A program made the translations under genes and the position numbers. A DNA stretch of 64,000 nucleotides, taken from the NCBI GenBank assembly GCA_963827705.1, contig CAWHBN010000016.1:1-64000 (forward strand), in the 5' to 3' direction. Below the pieces are notes generated by a model. The model saw only the letters and a program-made list of their open reading frames with translations. It did no database searches and was not told the DNA's origin. Positions 1-10,926 of this stretch are shown here, in pieces. Origin of the DNA: JACDAN01 sp963827705. GTDB taxonomy: Bacteria; Actinomycetota; Thermoleophilia; Gaiellales; Gaiellaceae. Every line of letters starts with the position of its first letter. The first letter of the stretch is position 1.

Positions 1-2545
1 TCAAGGGGATCCTGGGGCGAAAGCTCCGAACCGGGCTGACCGCGATCGCAATCGTCCTCGGGGTCGCGATGGTGGCCGGGACGTTCATGCTGACGGACTC
101 CATCGACAAGGCGTTCGACTCGATCTTCACCGACGTCAGGAAAGGGTCGAACGCGGTGATCAGCGGAAAGTCGGCCTTCGACCTGAGCGAGGGCAGCGGA
201 ACGAACTCGCCGACGCTCGACGAGTCGCTGCTGCCGGAGGTGAGGAGCCTGCCTTCGGTCGCGGAGGCCGAGGGGAGCGTCGACGGCGAGGCGCAGCTGA
301 TCGGTGAGGACGGCAAGGCGATCGTCTACGGCGGCGCACCGAACCTCGGCTTCAGCGTCTCGGCCGGAGATTCGCCCTTCAACCCGCTCACGCTCGTCGA
401 GGGCGCCTGGCCGAAGGCCGGCGAGCTCGTCGTCGACGAGTCGACGGCGGACAAGGAGGACTTCCGGCTCGGCGAGTCGATCGGCGTCCAGGCGGAGGGC
501 CCCGCGCAGCGGCTTCGGATCTCGGGGCTCGTCCGGTTCGGATCCGTCTCGACGATCGGCGGCGCCACGCTGGCGGGCTTCGATCTCCCCACCGCCCAGG
601 AGCTCTTCGGGAAGCGCGGTCGACTCGACGAGATCGCCGTCGCGGCGAAGCCGGGCGTCTCGGACGAGGAGCTCGTGCGCGACCTCCAGGCGCGAGCTCC
701 CGCCGACCGCACAGGTGAAGACCGGCGTCCCAGCAGGCTCGCGACGACGCCGCGGAGACGAACAGCTTCATCTCGTTCCTGCGCGGCTTCCTCCTCGCCT
801 TCGGCGGGATCGCGCTCTTCGTCGGCGCCTTCGTGATCGCGAACTCACTCTCGATCACGATCGCCCAGCGGACGCGGGAGTTCGCCACCGTGCGCACGAT
901 CGGCGGGTCCCGTCGGCAGCTCCTGGTGTCGGTCCTGATCGAAGCGCTCGTCATCGGCGTGCTGGCGTCGCTGGTCGGGCTCGCCGTCGGCGTGGGGCTC
1001 GCGAAAGCGTTGTTCTGGCTCTTCGACCTCGTCGGCTTCACGCTCCCGAACAGCGGGCTGATCCTGGAGCCGACCGCGGTCGTGATCGCGCTGGCTGCGG
1101 GAATCATCGTCACGGTCGTGGCGAGCATCCGGCCGGCGTTCCGTGCGACACGGGTGCCGCCGATCGCGGCCGTGCGCGAGGGCGCATCGCTGCCGCAGTC
1201 CCGCTTCGCCCGCTTCCGTGTCCCGGGCTCGATCCTGCTCACGCTCGCGGGGTTCGCTGCTCTCTCCTGGGGCCTCTTCGGTCCAGGATTGAGCACGACG
1301 GCGCTGCTCGTCTCGATGGGACTAGGGGCGCTTCTGATCTTCCTCGGCGTCGCGCTGCTCGCGGAGCGTCTCGTCAGGCCGCTCGCGTCCTGGCTGGGGT
1401 GGCCGGGGGCACGACTCGGCGGCGTGGCCGGATCGCTCGCGCGCGACAACGCCCGACGCAATCCGCAGCGAACCGCCTCGACGGCGGCGGCGCTCATGAT
1501 CGGCCTGGCGCTCGTCACGCTCGTCTCGGTGCTCGCCGCCGGCATCGTCTCCACCTTCCGGGATGCCGTCGACGAGCTCTGGAAGGACGCCGACTACGCG
1601 GTGACGGCCCAGAACAACTTCTCGCCGCTTCCGGTCAGCGTGGGTCAGGCGGCGAGCACGGCCCAGGGCGTCGACTTCGTCGGCAACGTCCGGGCGGGGG
1701 AGGCGCGGGCGTTCGGCGACACGTTCAACGCCACGGCGGTCGACCCGCCGACGAGCCGGATCTTCTCGATCGATTGGAAGGAAGGCTCGGACGCCGTGCT
1801 CGCGCAGCTGGGCGACGACGGCTCGTTCGTGACAGAAGGCTTTGCGGACGACCACGACCTGGCCGTCGGCTCGCCCGTCGAGCTGACGTTCGCGAACGGA
1901 GACCAGAAGCGGTTCGTCGTCAAGGGCATCTTCGAGCCGCCGACCGGCGGGTCACCGTTCGGCCCGGTCACCATCTCGGCGCAGACGTGGGACCGCTTCA
2001 ACGAGCAGCCTCGCAACCTCTTCTCCTTCGTGATCATGGAAGGTGGCCAGACCGACGCCAACCGGGCCGCCCTCGAACGACAGCTGACGGAGTTCCCGAA
2101 CGCGAAGGTGGCGACACGGAGCGAGTTCATCGACAACCAGATCTCGGGTCTGAGCTCCGTGCTGAACATCCTCTATGTCCTGCTCGCCCTGTCGGTTCTC
2201 GTCAGCCTGTTCGGCATCGTCAACACGCTCATCCTCACCGTCTTCGAGCGGACGCGTGAGATCGGGATGCTGCGGGCGATCGGGATGAGCCGGCGGCAGG
2301 TGCGCCGGATGATCCGTCACGAGAGCGTGATCACGTCAATGATCGGCGGCGCGCTCGGGATCGTCCTCGGCGTCGTTCTCGGGGCCTTGCTCGTGGCGCG
2401 CGTGGACTTCATCGACTTCACGCTTCCCGTCGTACAGCTGATCGTCTTCGCGATCGCGGCGGTCTTCGTCGGGATCGTGGCCGCGATCTTCCCGGCGCGT
2501 CGCGCCTCGAGGCTCAACGTCCTCGAGGCGCTGCAGTACGAGTAG
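1..2545 (+). CDS. ABC transporter permease with two FtsX domains (5' end outside window, two frameshifts)
   Basis: Inner-membrane permease of the MacB/FtsX type, normally paired with a separate ATPase. The reading frame is already open at base 3 (KGILGRKLRTGLTAIAIVLG), so the start lies upstream. A first periplasmic MacB-like region is followed by an FtsX segment (IANSLSITIAQRTREFATVR, about 835-900), then a second periplasmic region (about 1600-2130) and a second FtsX segment (VNTLILTVFERTREIGMLRA, about 2220-2290) with three helices to the C-terminus. The frame changes 3 to 1 near base 693 and 1 to 2 near base 730. Both are repaired by removing one base, giving a continuous match (ELPPTAQVKTGV then QQARDDAAETNSF). 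I therefore treat it as one gene with two insertion errors. The transported substrate cannot be told. Confidence 0.85.
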
Positions 2546-2752
2546 CGCCCGGAGGCCTCGGCGGAAGGCGTGGGGCGGGGGTCGTGGGGTTGGGTGATTT
2601 GGGTGGGTGCTTTTGTCGGGGTGTGTCGTGGAGCACTCTGGTCGACAGCCGTAGCGGGCGTGCGCTGCGCAGGCGGGAGATCGTCCAGCACGCCGGCGTG
2701 GTGAGCCTGGGCGAGTGCTGGAAGGAGAGTCGGCGGGGCGCGTCGCAGACGG

Positions 2753-5700
2753 TCAGATTGCGGGCTGGGACCGGCCGGTGTGTGGACCGTGATCGTGAGT
2801 CGACGATTCCGCGCTGCGTGCAGACGTGGTGCCGGCCAGCTTGGTAAGCCGCACGGTCGCGCGCCCGGCCTGGATGCGGATCGCCGCGCGGTCGACGTTG
2901 TTCGCTCTGGTCTCGCTCTCCGAGGCTGACACCGACGGTGAGCTGGAGGCGACCGAGCAGGAGCCGGCGAACGGGCACGACATAGGTGCGCTGCTGACCC
3001 GGAGCGAGCGTTCCAGCTCACAACGGAGCGGCAGTCCGTACAGCTCGCCTGAAGGAGCTGGCGCTGACGCTGCTCGTACTCTGTTGGTTGTCCCGGTCAG
3101 GACGACGTCGTCGCTGTGCGGGCCGCGGTTCACGACCCCGATCCGGAATCGCGCTCCGCCTTCCCGATGAACGCCTCTAGGTGCGATCACGTTGACGGCA
3201 AGGTCGACTTGCGTCGCTTGTGGGGAACGCGGCGCCGTGATCTCGACCGGCGCCTCGGCGTGCGCCGGGCTGCTCGGCGTCTCGGCGGTCACTTCGACCG
3301 AGTTGACCAGCCTGGCCGATCAGGCTCGCGGTCGTATCGACCACGACGACCACCTGGGCGGTGCCGCTGGCTGGTAGGTCACCCAGGTCGCACGTCGTCC
3401 CCGTGCATGAGCTCTGGCTCGGTGTCACTGAGCGGAGGACGAGCTCTTCCGGCAGGACCTCCTCGAGGTTGAGCTTCCGCCGCGCTCGGCCGCCGTTGCG
3501 AACCACGACGGTGTAGGTGATCGGCGTGCCGGCGGGAACCGACGAGGCACTGGCGCTCTTGCTCACGGAGAGCGTCGAGAACGGCCCGATCGTCACGTCG
3601 GTCGATGCGCTGTTCGAGGCAGGCGCGACGTCGGGTCGCGCTCGTGACGGTGGCGAGATTCGTCAGCGTCTGCTCGGCGACGTGGACTCGGCGCGCACGC
3701 GTATGTCGAAGGTCTCGCGGCGCCCGGTCCCAACGTGGCGACGTCGCAAGTCACTGTCTGTCCATTGGCCGTACTCCGGCTGGCAGGCCGACGGGCGTCA
3801 GCCCTGCCGGCAGCTCGTCGGTCACGCGGACGCCCGTCGTCGCGACTGTGCCGTCGTTCGTGACGACCAATCGGAATGTCGTCTCCTGACCACCGGCAGC
3901 GCGCCGGTCTCGAGCGGCTCTTCTGAAGCGTGAGATCCACCGCGCCCGGCGTGAACGTCACGAGAGATGTTGTTGTCCGCGGATGGGTTCGAACATGACG
4001 ACACGGTGAACGGAAAAATGTAGCGCAACGCACCGCGTTGGTCACTGGGGTGCCGGCGCTGTCGAGCGCCAGCGTGCCTGGATACGTGATCACGCGATCC
4101 TCGCCGGGGACGAACTGCGGGATTCGCACCACACGATCGGAAGTCGATCCGAGCGGCGCGACGATGCTCTCCGGTCGGGTCTACTGACAGACACCTGTGC
4201 CCCCGGAGATCGATATCGACGTGGGCGGCTTCTGGAACGCCGCCGGCAGCAGATCGAGTGCGCCCACTTGCACAGTTCCGGGCCCGTAGTTGTGGACGGT
4301 GAGCGTGTACGTCCCGGGCCTCCGCGACCGGCTAGCGGGCGAGTATTCTTCGTGACCGAGATGTCGGCGAACGGCAGCGTGTAGATCGTGGCCGACGCGT
4401 TATTGTCGTCGGGATTGATCTCGGTGCCGATCGGGGCGGACACGACGCTGTGTTGCTCAGCAGCCTGCTCGGTACATAGTCCGTCGAAACTGGCTGCACG
4501 CGCTGGCCTGCACCTCGATAGTGACCGGTGCCTGGCCCTGAAGTGATCGTGCCCAAGTTGCACACGACTCGAGCAAAAGCTCTGCGACGGAGTCATCGAT
4601 ATGACGGATCAGGGCGCATCGAGCGTCTCCATAACTGCACGTTCGCGGCGTCGGCGACGCCGTTGTTGGTGACCTCGATGCGATAGGTGATCGGCTCCGG
4701 AAGAAGAGGTATCCGACCGGAGTGACTCCCGGCGTGCTAGTCACGACCTTCTCGACGTGCAGGTCGATGGCTGGCTCGCTCACGGCGCCGGCGTCGGTGA
4801 AAGAGTTGTTATCGGGGTTACCGTCGCTGGGCGCCGCAAGGCGCCGTGTTACTGAGCTGACCGGGCTGGGCTCCCGGACGACGAGGACCGGGATCGAGAT
4901 CGGCGGGTAGTCGCTGCCGGCGGCGAGCGGGTCGGAGCGCGTGCATGTGATCGTCTCCCCGACGTCGAGCACATCCAGCCGGTACCGGTGGCGGCTCCGT
5001 TGAGGATCAGCCGGGCGGCTCGATCGTGTCGGTGACGGTCACCAGCCCGGACGTCGGCTCCGCACCGACGTTGGCAACCGTGATCGTGTACGTGCTGGGT
5101 TGCCCGGGCGAGAGCGTCCAACTGCGTGCGTCTTGCCGATCGCCAGATCGGGCACGCACGTTCGTGATGGCCGGGGCCGTAGTCACCGTGCTGGGAACCT
5201 GCGTCGTAGCGGCGCGGAACGCGAGATCTGCCGTGTTCTCGATCCTCGCGCCAGACACCAGACCCGTGGTGGCGACCGTGGCCTGGAAGGTCACCGTCGT
5301 GCTCGCTCCCGGCGCGAGCGTTCCGCCGACGGTCGCGTCGCGCCGTGCCCAGGCGCGCCACGACCCGGCCGCCGGCGAACTCGCCGAGGTCGTCGCCGGC
5401 CGCATCGGTCACACTGCTCCGTTGAGCGCGGATGCTGCCGGGTACGAACACGGCTCCCCCCGGGATGAGTTCGCTGAACACGAGTCTCGATCGCCGCGTC
5501 CTGGCCGGTGTTCTGCACGTTCACCGAGTACGTCAGCGTGCCACCGAGATTCGCCGTGCGCCTGATCGACGGTCTTCGTCGCCGTGATCTTGGGCGCGTA
5601 CAGGTCTGTGGCCAGCGTCACCACCCCCGGCTGGTAGGCGTCGCCGCTGGTCGACAACCGCACCTGGGTGCTCGTCTGCGCGTTGCCGAGGACATTCGTC

Positions 5701-6683
5701 GTCCTGAACAGGTCGGCGTCGTGTCCGAGGTTGTTCTGGAAGCTCGGGGTGCGCGATGTGACAGCGCTCCTGCGCTGGAGATCGTCGAGTTGAAGATGTT
5801 CGAGTTCGACGCCGAGGTCGCCGGTGGTCCCGGATTCACGGCATTCGACAGGGCCGTGAATGTCCCGGAAGGTACCCTGGATGCTGTGCCAGGTCGCCGA
5901 CGGTCCCCAGATCTCCCTCGTAGGCGACGATTCCGACCGTCGAGGTCACCGGGCCCGACAGCGGCGTCTGGAAGCCGCTCAGCGGGATCGTGACCGTGGT
6001 GCTGGAGACGGTCTGCATTCCATCGAACACCGACAGGTTGCGACTCGGGGCGGCCGGGTCCCCGTAGGCGACCACCAGCGCCCAGCCGCCAGATCTGCGC
6101 GTCGCTCTCCCGGTGCCGAGCTGTACGTCCGCGGTCCAGTAGGTTCCGGCGCCCGCGCCTGCGACGACTGAGAGTGACGTCGGCGAACCCCTGATACTGG
6201 GTCGACGACGTGTCGACCGGCTGGGCTGTCGTCAGCGACCGATAGGTCGTGTCCCCCGGGGCTTTGAACTTGACGGTGTTGTTCGCGGACGGGTTCTTCG
6301 CCGGCGACCCTCCCGTGCCGGGGGTCAGCTTGCCGCCGAACTACAACCCTGCGAACAGCACCTTGGCCCCCGCCGGCATCGACGAGCTCTGCGGAGCTCG
6401 AGTCGAACGTGTTCAGATCGCCGTCGGCGTCGATCCACGTCATCGTCCGATCGTTGTTGTTGAGCGCCCGCGCCCGCACAAGCGCTGCGGACTCTCGCGC
6501 AAACACCGCCCTGAGTCGTACAGGCAGGTCATCGATCGAGTTCGCCGCGATCGTGATGTCGCCCTGCGTGTTCACCGTGAACCGCGGGCCGAACGCACGA
6601 TCCGCGACGGCGTCAGAGGGCAGCGAGGCCAGAGCCACCAGTGCGGCCGACAGCAGGATCCAGCGCTTGCCCGCAGCTGGCAT
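2753..6683 (-). pseudogene. Large secreted DUF11-repeat surface protein, multiply frameshifted
   Basis: The start is ATG 6683 with a signal peptide (MPAAGKRWILLSAALVALAS, then LPSDAVADRA). An N-terminal domain follows (VVAYGDPAAPSRNLSVFDGM, about 6020-6075), then repeated DUF11 units of the pattern 'nvG..p.sg.vtvtDt.p', each beginning near a D/V-hVeK-V motif (for example IDLHVEKVV near 4760). Recognisable units lie around 5409-5663, 5007-5405, 4690-4972, 4332-4596, 3800-4100, 3177-3596 and 2900-3292. No single frame covers more than one or two units. The breaks I worked through (near 6348, 6170, 5868, 5850) are each cured by removing one base, but an in-frame TAG near 6325 is not. The exact 3' end is uncertain; 2753 is the stop of the last recognisable frame. 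It is either a real pseudogene or a poorly sequenced stretch. Confidence 0.7.
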
Positions 6684-6755
6684 TTTCACCCCCTGGGAGG
6701 TTCTCCTCCGGAACACTAGCCAGAGTCGGGCTCGCGGATCTGGCAGCGTAGGCCG

Positions 6756-7985
6756 GTGCTGCGCGCTGCCCTGAGCCCGCTCGCCGAGCGGGACTTCCGG
6801 CTGCTCTTCCTCGGGCGAACGGTGTCCCTCTTCGGGTCCGCTTTCGCGCCGATCGCGCTCGCCTTCGCCGTGCTGGACATCGGTGGCTCCGCGACGGATC
6901 TCGGGCTCGTCGTCGCCGCCAGCACGCTGCCGCAGGTCGTCTTCATCCTCGTCGGAGGGATCTGGGCCGACCGGCTCCCGCGCCACCACGTCATGGTCGT
7001 GTCCGACTCGATCGCCGGGGCGGCGCAGGCGGCGATCGCGGTGCTCGTGCTCACCGGCGCTGCGGAGATCTGGCACCTGGTCGCACTGCAGCTGGTGCGC
7101 GGCACGGCGACCGCGTTCTTCTTCCCGGCGGCCCAGGGAATCGTCCCGCAAACGGTGAGCGCCCGGCTGCTCCAGGAGGCGAACGCGCTGCTTCGCCTCT
7201 CCCGCAACGGGACGCTGATCTTCGGCGCGGCCGCAGGAGGCATCCTCGTCGCCACGATCGGGTCGGGCTGGTCGCTCGCCTTCGACGCGGCCACCTACTT
7301 CGCCGGCGCGGCGCTCCTCCTCGCGCTCCGGATCCCACGCGACCTGACGCTGCCCGATCGCGACTTCTTCCGCGAGCTGCGGGAGGGTTGGGACGCGTTC
7401 CGCTCGCGGTCGTGGCTCTGGGGCATCGTCGTCCAGTTCGCCTTCGTCAACGCGGCGATCGTCGGCGTCTGGTCGGTGCTCGGGCCCCTCGTCGCAGAGG
7501 ACGAGCTCGGCGGAGCAGCCGCCTGGGGCTTCATCGTCGCGGCGCAGGCGGCGGGGTTCGTGTTCGGCGGCGTCGTCACCCTGCGCTACCGCCCCTCGCG
7601 GATGCTCCTCGTCGCGACGGTGGCGATCTTCCCGACCGCCCTGCCGATCCTGCTGCTGGCCCGGCCTGCACCGGTCGTGGTCATCGCTGCGGCGGCCTTC
7701 GTGTCGGGAGTGGGAGTGGAGCTCTTCGGCGTGCTCTGGGACGTGACGATGCAGCAGGAGATCTCTTCGGAGCAGCTCTCGCGGGTCTACTCCTACGACG
7801 CCCTGGGGTCCTACGTCGTCATCCCGCTGGGCGCCGCGGTCGCCGGTCCGGTGGCGGACACGATCGGCACTGCCGAGACGCTCGTTGCATCGGCGCTCGT
7901 GATCGTCGGGGCGACTGCGCTCGTGTTGTTGGTCGACGAGGTCCGCAGCCTGCGGCGTCGGGCTGTGGAGCCCGCGTCCGCCTAG
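6756..7985 (+). CDS. MFS transporter, EntS-like (MFS_3)
   Basis: A 409-residue protein with about twelve hydrophobic segments, typical of the major facilitator superfamily. The loop after TM2 reads GGIWADRLPRHHVMVVSD, matching the MFS motif A pattern (G-x-x-x-D-R-x-x-R-R/K). Sequence style matches the enterobactin-exporter-like MFS_3 group, which exports siderophores, drugs or other small molecules; the substrate here is unknown. It starts with GTG, 72 bp from the divergent DUF11 gene start. It ends just before rsgA, which is convergent. No frameshift. Confidence 0.85.
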   Translation: MLRAALSPLAERDFRLLFLGRTVSLFGSAFAPIALAFAVLDIGGSATDLGLVVAASTLPQVVFILVGGIWADRLPRHHVMVVSDSIAGAAQAAIAVLVLTGAAEIWHLVALQLVRGTATAFFFPAAQGIVPQTVSARLLQEANALLRLSRNGTLIFGAAAGGILVATIGSGWSLAFDAATYFAGAALLLALRIPRDLTLPDRDFFRELREGWDAFRSRSWLWGIVVQFAFVNAAIVGVWSVLGPLVAEDELGGAAAWGFIVAAQAAGFVFGGVVTLRYRPSRMLLVATVAIFPTALPILLLARPAPVVVIAAAAFVSGVGVELFGVLWDVTMQQEISSEQLSRVYSYDALGSYVVIPLGAAVAGPVADTIGTAETLVASALVIVGATALVLLVDEVRSLRRRAVEPASA

Positions 7986-7986
7986 C

Positions 7987-9046
7987 TCAACGCTTCTTGT
8001 TCGTGACCTTCATCCGCTGACGCTGGGACTTCGAGAACGCGGCCCACTTCTTCCGCTCCTCCGACCGCAGCCGCGGATCGAGCTTCCGCTCGAGGTGCGC
8101 CAGCTCGCGCTGGAGCTTGAGGTAGCTCTCCCACCGGTCGGCGGGCAGCGTGCCGTCGGCGAGCGCCGCGCGGATCGCGCAGCCCGGCTCGGTGTCGTGC
8201 GCGCAGTCGGAGAACTTGCACTCGTTCACCAGCTCGGCGACGTCGGCGAACGCCTTGTCGAGCCCGCCGTCGCTCTCCCAGAGCTGGAGCTCGCGCAGTC
8301 CCGGCGTGTCGATGAGGACGCCGCCCTCGGGCAGGACGAGCAGCTCGCGGTGGTGACGTGGTGTGGCGGCCGCGGCCGTCCGACCGGACCTCGCCGGTCT
8401 GGAGTCGTCCGTCGCCCAGCAAGGCGTTGATCAGCGTGGACTTCCCGACGCCGGACGAGCCCAGCAGCACACCGGTCTTCGCTCCGGCGAGATAGGGGAG
8501 GAGCACGTCGACGCCCTCCGCGGCCACTGCGGTCGCCACGTGGACGGGCACGCCGAAGGCGACGGACTCGGTCTCCGCGACCGCGCTGTCGAGGTCGGTC
8601 GCGAGGTCGGCCTTGTTCAGGACGATGACCGGTGTCGCGCCGCCCTCCCAGGCGGTGGTGAGGTAGCGCTCGAGCCGGCGGATGTTGAAGTCGCGCTCGT
8701 CGAGGCCCATGACGAGGAAGGCCACATCGACGTTGGCGACAAGCACTTGCTCGGACACCTCGGTGAAGGGCGTCTTGCGCGAGAACTTGCTCCGGCGCGG
8801 CAGGACGACGTCGATCTGCCCGTCGCGCAGGCCGACCCAGTCGCCTACGACCGGGTGCTCGCCGTGCTCGGCGGCATGGCGAAGCCGCCCGGTGATCTCC
8901 ACCAGGACGTCGTCGGCCTCGGTTGCGACCTCCCAGACGCCGCGGTGCTGGACCGCGACGCGGCCGGGCTCGAGGCCGTCGTGCGAACTGAATTCCGCCG
9001 CGAGCTCGTCGTTCCAGCCGAGCTGCGCGAGTCGTGGGTACTGCAA
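7987..9046 (-). CDS. rsgA: Ribosome small-subunit GTPase RsgA (one frameshift)
   Basis: Circularly permuted GTPase that helps late 30S maturation. It has an N-terminal OB-fold (about 1-110), G4 motif NKAD at 144-147, G1 P-loop GSSGVGKS at 196-203, then G3 DTPG, and a C-terminal zinc knuckle C-K-F-S-D-C-A-H-x5-C. The TTG start at 9046 follows AAAGGAGA. The frame breaks near 8350. Removing one C restores RHTTS-HRELLVLPEGG, the expected switch region of this family, and joins the C-terminal part ending at 7987. The break is probably a sequencing insertion, as the rest is fully conserved. Confidence 0.9.
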
Positions 9047-9101
9047 GCTGTCTCCTTTCCTGCAAGGACGAAATACGGGCTCTCGCAGGACCGGAGCTGA
9101 G

Positions 9102-9152
9102 CTAGTTCAGGCAGGCCCTGCGAGTGAAGAGGCGATCAAGCTCAGTTGTCAA
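9102..9152 (-). CDS. Possible 16-residue leader peptide upstream of rsgA
   Basis: On the minus strand a strong ribosome site (AAAGGAGG) stands 5 nt before TTG, opening a frame MTTELDRLFTRRACLN that ends in TAG about 56 nt before the rsgA start. The same TTG is part of TTGACA, so this may instead be a -35 promoter box. A 16-codon frame can arise by chance. The only support is the Shine-Dalgarno and the position. Confidence 0.25.
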   Translation of the reverse strand: MTTELDRLFTRRACLN

Positions 9153-9211
9153 GGCGCCTCCTTTCGTCGCGGGCCGGACGTCTCAGGGTAGGTGCAACGG
9201 GCCTTGCCGCG

Positions 9212-9685
9212 TCAAGGTGCGCCCTGGAGCCTGGCGCGCCACGCCTCGCCGGCCGCGCGTCCCTCCGGCGTCTGGAGGAAGTGCTCGAGCGGGACGTGGG
9301 CCCAGGTTCCTTTGGCATGCGCGAGTGACTGCTCCCCGTCCAGCAGGTCGGCCTCGATGTCGATGCGCCGGCCGTCGTCCGCGACGAGCTCGGCCCGGAT
9401 CGTCAGCTCGCGGTTGATGTGCGCCGGTCGCCGGTAGCGGACGGCCAGCTTCGTGGTCACCGACGGAAAGCGGTACCAGGTCGCGAGCAGGCCGGCCGCC
9501 TCGTCGAGCGCGGCGGCGACGAGCCCGCCGTGGACGAACCCCGGCCCGGCCTGGTGCTGCTCGCCGAACGAGAACCGCGCCTCGTACGTCCGTGCGCCCT
9601 CGCGTTCGGGGCTCGGGAGGTGGATTCCCGTCGGGTTGTCGCCGCAGCCCCAGCACGAGGGGTCGTGGTGAGGCGGGATGTTCAG
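9212..9685 (-). CDS. PaaI-like hotdog-fold thioesterase
   Basis: A 157-residue single-domain hotdog protein, probably an acyl-CoA thioesterase. It carries the family motif GFVHGGLVAAALDEAAGLLA (helix with catalytic Asp/Glu) followed by TTKLAVRYRRPAHINRELTI (strand with the oxyanion loop). An N-terminal CWGCGDN...GIHL segment is typical of the PaaI/THEM4-like subgroup. No ATG fits the start. The first possible codon is CTG 9685, just past the TGA (9689-9687) of the upstream HMG-CoA reductase gene, so the pair is almost certainly co-transcribed. Another start inside the reductase gene cannot be excluded. Confidence 0.8.
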   Translation of the reverse strand: MNIPPHHDPSCWGCGDNPTGIHLPSPEREGARTYEARFSFGEQHQAGPGFVHGGLVAAALDEAAGLLATWYRFPSVTTKLAVRYRRPAHINRELTIRAELVADDGRRIDIEADLLDGEQSLAHAKGTWAHVPLEHFLQTPEGRAAGEAWRARLQGAP

Positions 9686-9686
9686 C

Positions 9687-10903
9687 TCAGCGGAGCCCGC
9701 CGCGCTCGAAGTGCGCCTTGAAGAAGTTGGCCGAGCCGGCGGTGGCCATCGCGGCCGAGGCCGAGATCTCCAGCGCCAGCGTCGCCGCCGCGACGATCTG
9801 GGCGAAGCGGTAGACCTTTCCCGGGCCGGCGCAGTCCATCAGCCCCAGCCACGAGCGAGCGTAGGGGAGGGTGGTGCCGCCGCCGACGGTGCTGACCTCG
9901 AGCCCGGGCAGGCGCAGGGCGACTTGCAGGCCCTCCTCCACGCGGCGACCGGTGCCGTGGCACATCGAGCTCGTCCCGACCATCCCGAGGTCCTGGCCGG
10001 TGGCGGCGAAGATGGCCGCGATCGCCGTCGCCGGCGTGAACGCGACGGACTGCATCCCGGACGCGACGGCACCGTGCGTCCCGGCCCAGGACAGCTCGAG
10101 CAGATCGTCGATCGTCGTCCGCAGCACGCGCCGGATCGCGTCCTCGGTCAGCGTCGTCTCGGCGATCACCGTTTTCCCGTGGCCGCCCTGGAAGTACTCG
10201 AACGACGGCTTCTTGTCGCCGCCCATGTTGGCCTCGAGCAGCGCGCGCTCCGGCTTCACGGGCGCACGCTCCATGACGTAGCCCATGTTCAGGAAGTACG
10301 AGTTGCGGGTCATCATGTTCGCGCCGACCGCGTCGCCGGTCGTCCAGCGCCAGAGGACGTGGCACATCGGGCCGACGACGTGCGTCTTCACCTCGCGCAG
10401 CTTCGCGTGGCGCGAGACGGACGGGTCGTCCAGCTCGGCGATCCAGGCGCGCATCGTCTCGACCTCGCCCTCGATCCAGGTCGCCAGGGCCAGGGCCTCG
10501 CCGGCGGACTTGCAGACGAAGCAGGATGCTCGGGTGATTCTGTCCTGAAGCACGTACGTTCGGAAGCCGCCCGACTCCGCCGCGGCCCTGGCGCCGCGGA
10601 ACAGCGAGTCCGACATCGACCCCTCGGTGTGGGCGAGCGGCACGAAAACGTCCTCGGTCGAACGTCCACGTTCGACGACGGCGCCCTCGGGCTCGGTCAG
10701 CTCGTACTCGCCGAGCGAGATCGTCAAGCGGCCCGATCACGGCGGTCGGGATCACCGACACGCCGGTCAGCGCCTCCTGCGCCTTCGCCCACGGAGTCAG
10801 GTCGCTGGCCGAAGACCTCGGGGTCGACGCGGCCGTCCAGCGCCTCCTGCCGCGCCTCGATCGAGGCCGGGTCGTTCTTCCGCGGCCAGCGCCGTAGCTC
10901 CAC
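9687..10903 (-). CDS. Hydroxymethylglutaryl-CoA reductase, class-I-like (two frameshifts)
   Basis: Reduces HMG-CoA to mevalonate with NAD(P)H. Visible motifs are the catalytic Glu in LAHTEGSMSDS, the nucleotide-binding TGDAVGANM, the catalytic Lys in ANMGGDKKPS, the catalytic Asp in ATGQD, the Gly-rich STVGGGTTLP, and a late His in FFKAHFERGG. All four catalytic residues are thus present. Two +1 breaks (near 10808 and 10727) are mended by removing one base each, giving ...DLTPWAKAQEALTGVSVIPT then AVIGPL-TISLGEYELTEPEG, about 404 residues. The GTG start 10903 is 6 nt after a minus-strand TAACCT box, so it is probably leaderless. It is divergent from folD with 23 bp between start codons. It is shorter and more divergent than eukaryotic class I enzymes. 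No other mevalonate gene is in the window. Confidence 0.8.
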
Positions 10904-10909
10904 GGCCGC

Positions 10910-10919
10910 AGGTTAACCT
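10910..10919. promoter_or_regulatory. Palindromic bidirectional -10 region between HMG-CoA reductase and folD
   Basis: AGGTTAACCT is a perfect 10-bp palindrome. It supplies TAACCT on the plus strand (10914-10919), 7 nt before folD GTG 10927, and the same TAACCT on the minus strand (10915-10910), 6 nt before GTG 10903. The spacings place both transcription starts at or next to the start codons. Confidence 0.55.
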
Positions 10920-10926
10920 CGCCGCC

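Noticed and set aside
304..2259. Long open frame of 651 codons over the FtsX gene
   Set aside because: Arg/Ser/Pro-rich shadow of the true frame in high-GC DNA; only a short piece (about 694-730) carries real sequence, because of the two insertions.
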